Shown here piece after piece: positions 6,120 to 7,493 of a stretch of 7,493 bases of DNA; position 1 is the stretch's first letter, and the number at the start of each line of letters is the position of its first letter. Source of the DNA: Syntrophaceae bacterium (GTDB lineage: Bacteria > Desulfobacterota > Desulfomonilia > Desulfomonilales > Desulfomonilaceae); contig JACWAG010000115.1 in assembly GCA_014874425.1 (NCBI GenBank), forward strand, positions 1-7,493. Reading direction: 5' to 3'. A program made the translations under genes and the position numbers. The notes under the pieces were generated by a model that worked only from the letters and a program-made list of their open reading frames with translations, did no database searches and was not told where the DNA came from.

Positions 6120-6614
6120 TTATGGTTCAAAAAGCTTAACGCTTATTCCGTTTGGGTCCACTAGGGAAGCGTAGGTCACTCCGTCTCGTGTGCCTCTTCT
6201 CTCGATAAACCGGAGTCCTTTGGCTTCGAACTCCCTAACAGATTCTTCCAGGTTTCCAACTCGAAAACTCATTCCTGAAACGCTATTTTTAGCAGTGTCC
6301 TTGGCGGGGAACTTCTTATAAAGTATCTCAAGCTTATAAGGCGTGCCTTCCTTTTCCATTGAAAACACATCTAGACCTGAAGATAAAGCATCCGCCGTTT
6401 TAAAACCCAGCCTCCTGTAAAATGCGATGGTGAGTTCGGGTTTCGCTGTAGGGATGTTAATCGTAAATGGATAGTCTTCAATGGAAGATTTTATAAAGCT
6501 GGATGATTCGGCCTCCGTATTGTACGCAATAAGGAGGGCCAAGACTATCAAAAACATAATCGAGCAAGTGAATCCGAGAAACAGCCTTTTAGCGTGGCCA
6601 GCCGGCAGCCTCAT
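6120..6614 (-). CDS. Membrane-anchored or exported VOC-superfamily (glyoxalase-like) protein
   Basis: A 164-residue protein. Residues about 10-31 are one hydrophobic helix after a basic start (signal anchor or uncleaved signal), so the rest should face the periplasm. Residues about 48-164 are a VOC fold with two beta-alpha-beta repeats: FTINIPTAKPELTIAFYRRLGFKT at the first, MSFRVGNLEESVREFEAKGLRF at the second, ending in SLVDPNGISVKLFEP, the usual VOC ending D-P-x-G-x-x-x-x-L. The family includes glyoxalase I, dioxygenases and antibiotic-binding proteins. The residues that normally bind metal appear replaced: Thr51 where a His is usual, and Lys160 where Glu is usual in D-P-D-G-N-x-I-E-L, so metal catalysis looks unlikely and a ligand-binding role is possible. 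A perfect AGGAGG (6625-6630) lies 10 nt before the ATG. The gene converges on the lipoate cluster and has no visible functional tie to it. Confidence 0.75.
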   Translation of the reverse strand: MRLPAGHAKRLFLGFTCSIMFLIVLALLIAYNTEAESSSFIKSSIEDYPFTINIPTAKPELTIAFYRRLGFKTADALSSGLDVFSMEKEGTPYKLEILYKKFPAKDTAKNSVSGMSFRVGNLEESVREFEAKGLRFIERRGTRDGVTYASLVDPNGISVKLFEP

Positions 6615-6853
6615 GCTCGTCCAACCTCCTAAATCAGAAATGCATCAAAATTAAATTCAACATCCTTTTCCATGAAAGGCAAACAGAACATACACAAAAC
6701 CGATAATAAAATCAAGAGTAATATTAATACAATAGTTTTTTGTTTGTTATAATGGGACTAAAAAACATGTTTATAGAATATTACGTAAGCAAGGTTGTTA
6801 ACTTTTGGTTATTATTATATATATGTTGTGTTTGAGCTATAGCGGATGGATTT
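6615..6853. other. AT-rich intergenic region between two minus-strand genes
   Basis: These 239 bp separate the S41 protease gene from the VOC gene and should hold the VOC gene's promoter. The stretch from about 6640 to 6835 is strongly AT-rich. It contains the palindrome AAACATGTTT (6763-6772), an ATTATA at 6814-6819 that is TATAAT on the minus strand but without a recognisable -35 element, and a plus-strand extended -10 motif described separately. No RNA gene or clear terminator is seen. Confidence 0.5.
6745..6753 (+). promoter_or_regulatory. Possible extended -10 promoter element on the plus strand
   Basis: TGTTATAAT is a perfect extended -10 motif (TGn followed by TATAAT). There is no good -35 hexamer 16-18 nt upstream. 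It points away from the VOC gene and into the antisense strand of the S41 gene, with only a 22-codon ORF from the ATG at 6767 downstream. In such AT-rich DNA a chance match is quite possible. Confidence 0.25.
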
Positions 6854-7493
6854 TCAGAATAAGTTCATGAACATGCTTGAAGAATGGCCCGATTTTTTTG
6901 AGACTAGAAAATCTAAAGCCATCTTGACTTCCCGATCATTTCCTATCCGGGCGAGGTCCGTACTTGCAAATCTATCCCGACTTTTTTCAAATTCCTCACT
7001 GATGGGCACATCAGGTTGAATCCCCGTGCCAACTATGTCGCAACCGTTTGCGGTGTAATAATGAGCCGTTGTTAGTCTTAGGGCCAATCCTGGCTTAATG
7101 GGAAAGATGTCCTGAACACTAGCTTTCCCAAAGCTTCTTCTCCCAATGATCAAAGTGTTATTGCGATTCTGAAGCGCCCCTGCGAGGATTTCCGAAGCGC
7201 TAGCTGTGCCATGGTTTATCAATACAATTATAGGGAGGGAACCAAAGGGCCCTGCGCCGGTAGCGAGAAACTCCCTATTCAATTTCGAGCCTCTACTTCT
7301 GAGAGAAGTTATTGTGCCGGATTTCAAGAAGAGATCGGAAATTCTAATAGCTTCGTTCAAAAGTCCTCCAGGGTTGTCTCTTAAATCCAAAATCAGTCCT
7401 CGGAGATTACCGCCGTGAGTGGCGTACCTCATTCTGTTGATGGCTTTTAGTACTTCGTCGCGTGTATCCTTCTGAAAATTCACAAGTCTGAGA
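6854..7493 (-). CDS. S41 family carboxy-terminal processing peptidase, C-terminal part
   Basis: The reading frame is open to the right edge: the codons before the GTG at 7481-7483 read L-R-L and fit the family (x-I-R-L-x-x-F), so the GTG is not a real start and the gene is partial at its 5' end. The visible ~213 residues are most of the catalytic domain: LRGLILDLRDNPGGLL, then IIVLINHGTASASEILAGALQ with the nucleophilic serine of the TASASE motif, then IIGRRSFGKASVQDIFPI with the general-base lysine of GKASVQ, and the usual end TAHYYTANGCDIVGTGIQPDVPI. The N-terminal signal and PDZ domain lie outside the window. CtpA/Prc proteases cleave periplasmic proteins near their C-termini and act in envelope quality control. 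About 50 residues after the core (from about ISEEFEKSRD onward) form a charged tail. The dyad is intact, so it should be active. Confidence 0.9.
   Translation of the reverse strand, partial: LRLVNFQKDTRDEVLKAINRMRYATHGGNLRGLILDLRDNPGGLLNEAIRISDLFLKSGTITSLRSRGSKLNREFLATGAGPFGSLPIIVLINHGTASASEILAGALQNRNNTLIIGRRSFGKASVQDIFPIKPGLALRLTTAHYYTANGCDIVGTGIQPDVPISEEFEKSRDRFASTDLARIGNDREVKMALDFLVSKKSGHSSSMFMNLF

Noticed and set aside
6854..7483. Complete small S41 protease starting at the GTG at 7483
   Set aside because: The frame stays open to the window edge with family-like residues before the GTG, and a 209-residue form would lack the PDZ and signal parts; the gene is cut by the edge.
1..7493. CRISPR arrays, tRNA or rRNA genes, insertion sequences
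   Set aside because: No regularly spaced repeats, no tRNA-like cloverleaf, no rRNA sequence and no transposase or terminal inverted repeats were seen.

Overview
The window looks like chromosomal DNA of an anaerobic Gram-negative bacterium, most plausibly one of the former Deltaproteobacteria (Desulfobacterota or a relative). This is inferred from an OmpH/Skp-type periplasmic chaperone, an S41 processing protease, a TspO membrane protein, exported proteins with signal peptides, and oxygen-sensitive radical SAM enzymes linked to a lipoate ligase. No species can be named from the sequence alone.

Layout: (1) The left edge holds, on the minus strand, the 5' part of a TspO/MBR gene (it runs off the window) preceded by a gene for a small secreted protein of unknown function. 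(2) A divergent plus-strand gene encodes an OmpH/Skp-like chaperone. (3) From 1362 to 6057 there is a compact plus-strand cluster of four genes: a lipoate/octanoate-protein ligase with a cysteine-rich C-terminal extension resembling DUF116, a geranylgeranyl-reductase-like FAD oxidoreductase (LipT-like), and two different radical SAM proteins of the biotin-synthase-related groups that include the two-component lipoyl synthase LipS1/LipS2. The first three genes overlap and the fourth follows after 61 bp. (4) Convergent to this cluster is a minus-strand gene for a membrane-anchored VOC-fold protein. (5) An AT-rich gap follows. (6) The right edge carries the C-terminal part of a minus-strand S41 carboxy-terminal processing protease.

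The cluster reads as a self-contained lipoate assembly unit: the ligase would load octanoate or lipoate onto a lysine of an acceptor protein, LipS1 and LipS2 would insert the two sulfur atoms, and the flavoprotein would probably handle electrons. This matches the sLpl(AB)-LipS1/LipS2-LipT route known from archaea and sulfur-oxidising bacteria, but the ligase here has an extra putative Fe-S domain fused to it. No lipoyl acceptor protein, LipA or LipB is visible in the window, so the substrate protein must be encoded elsewhere.
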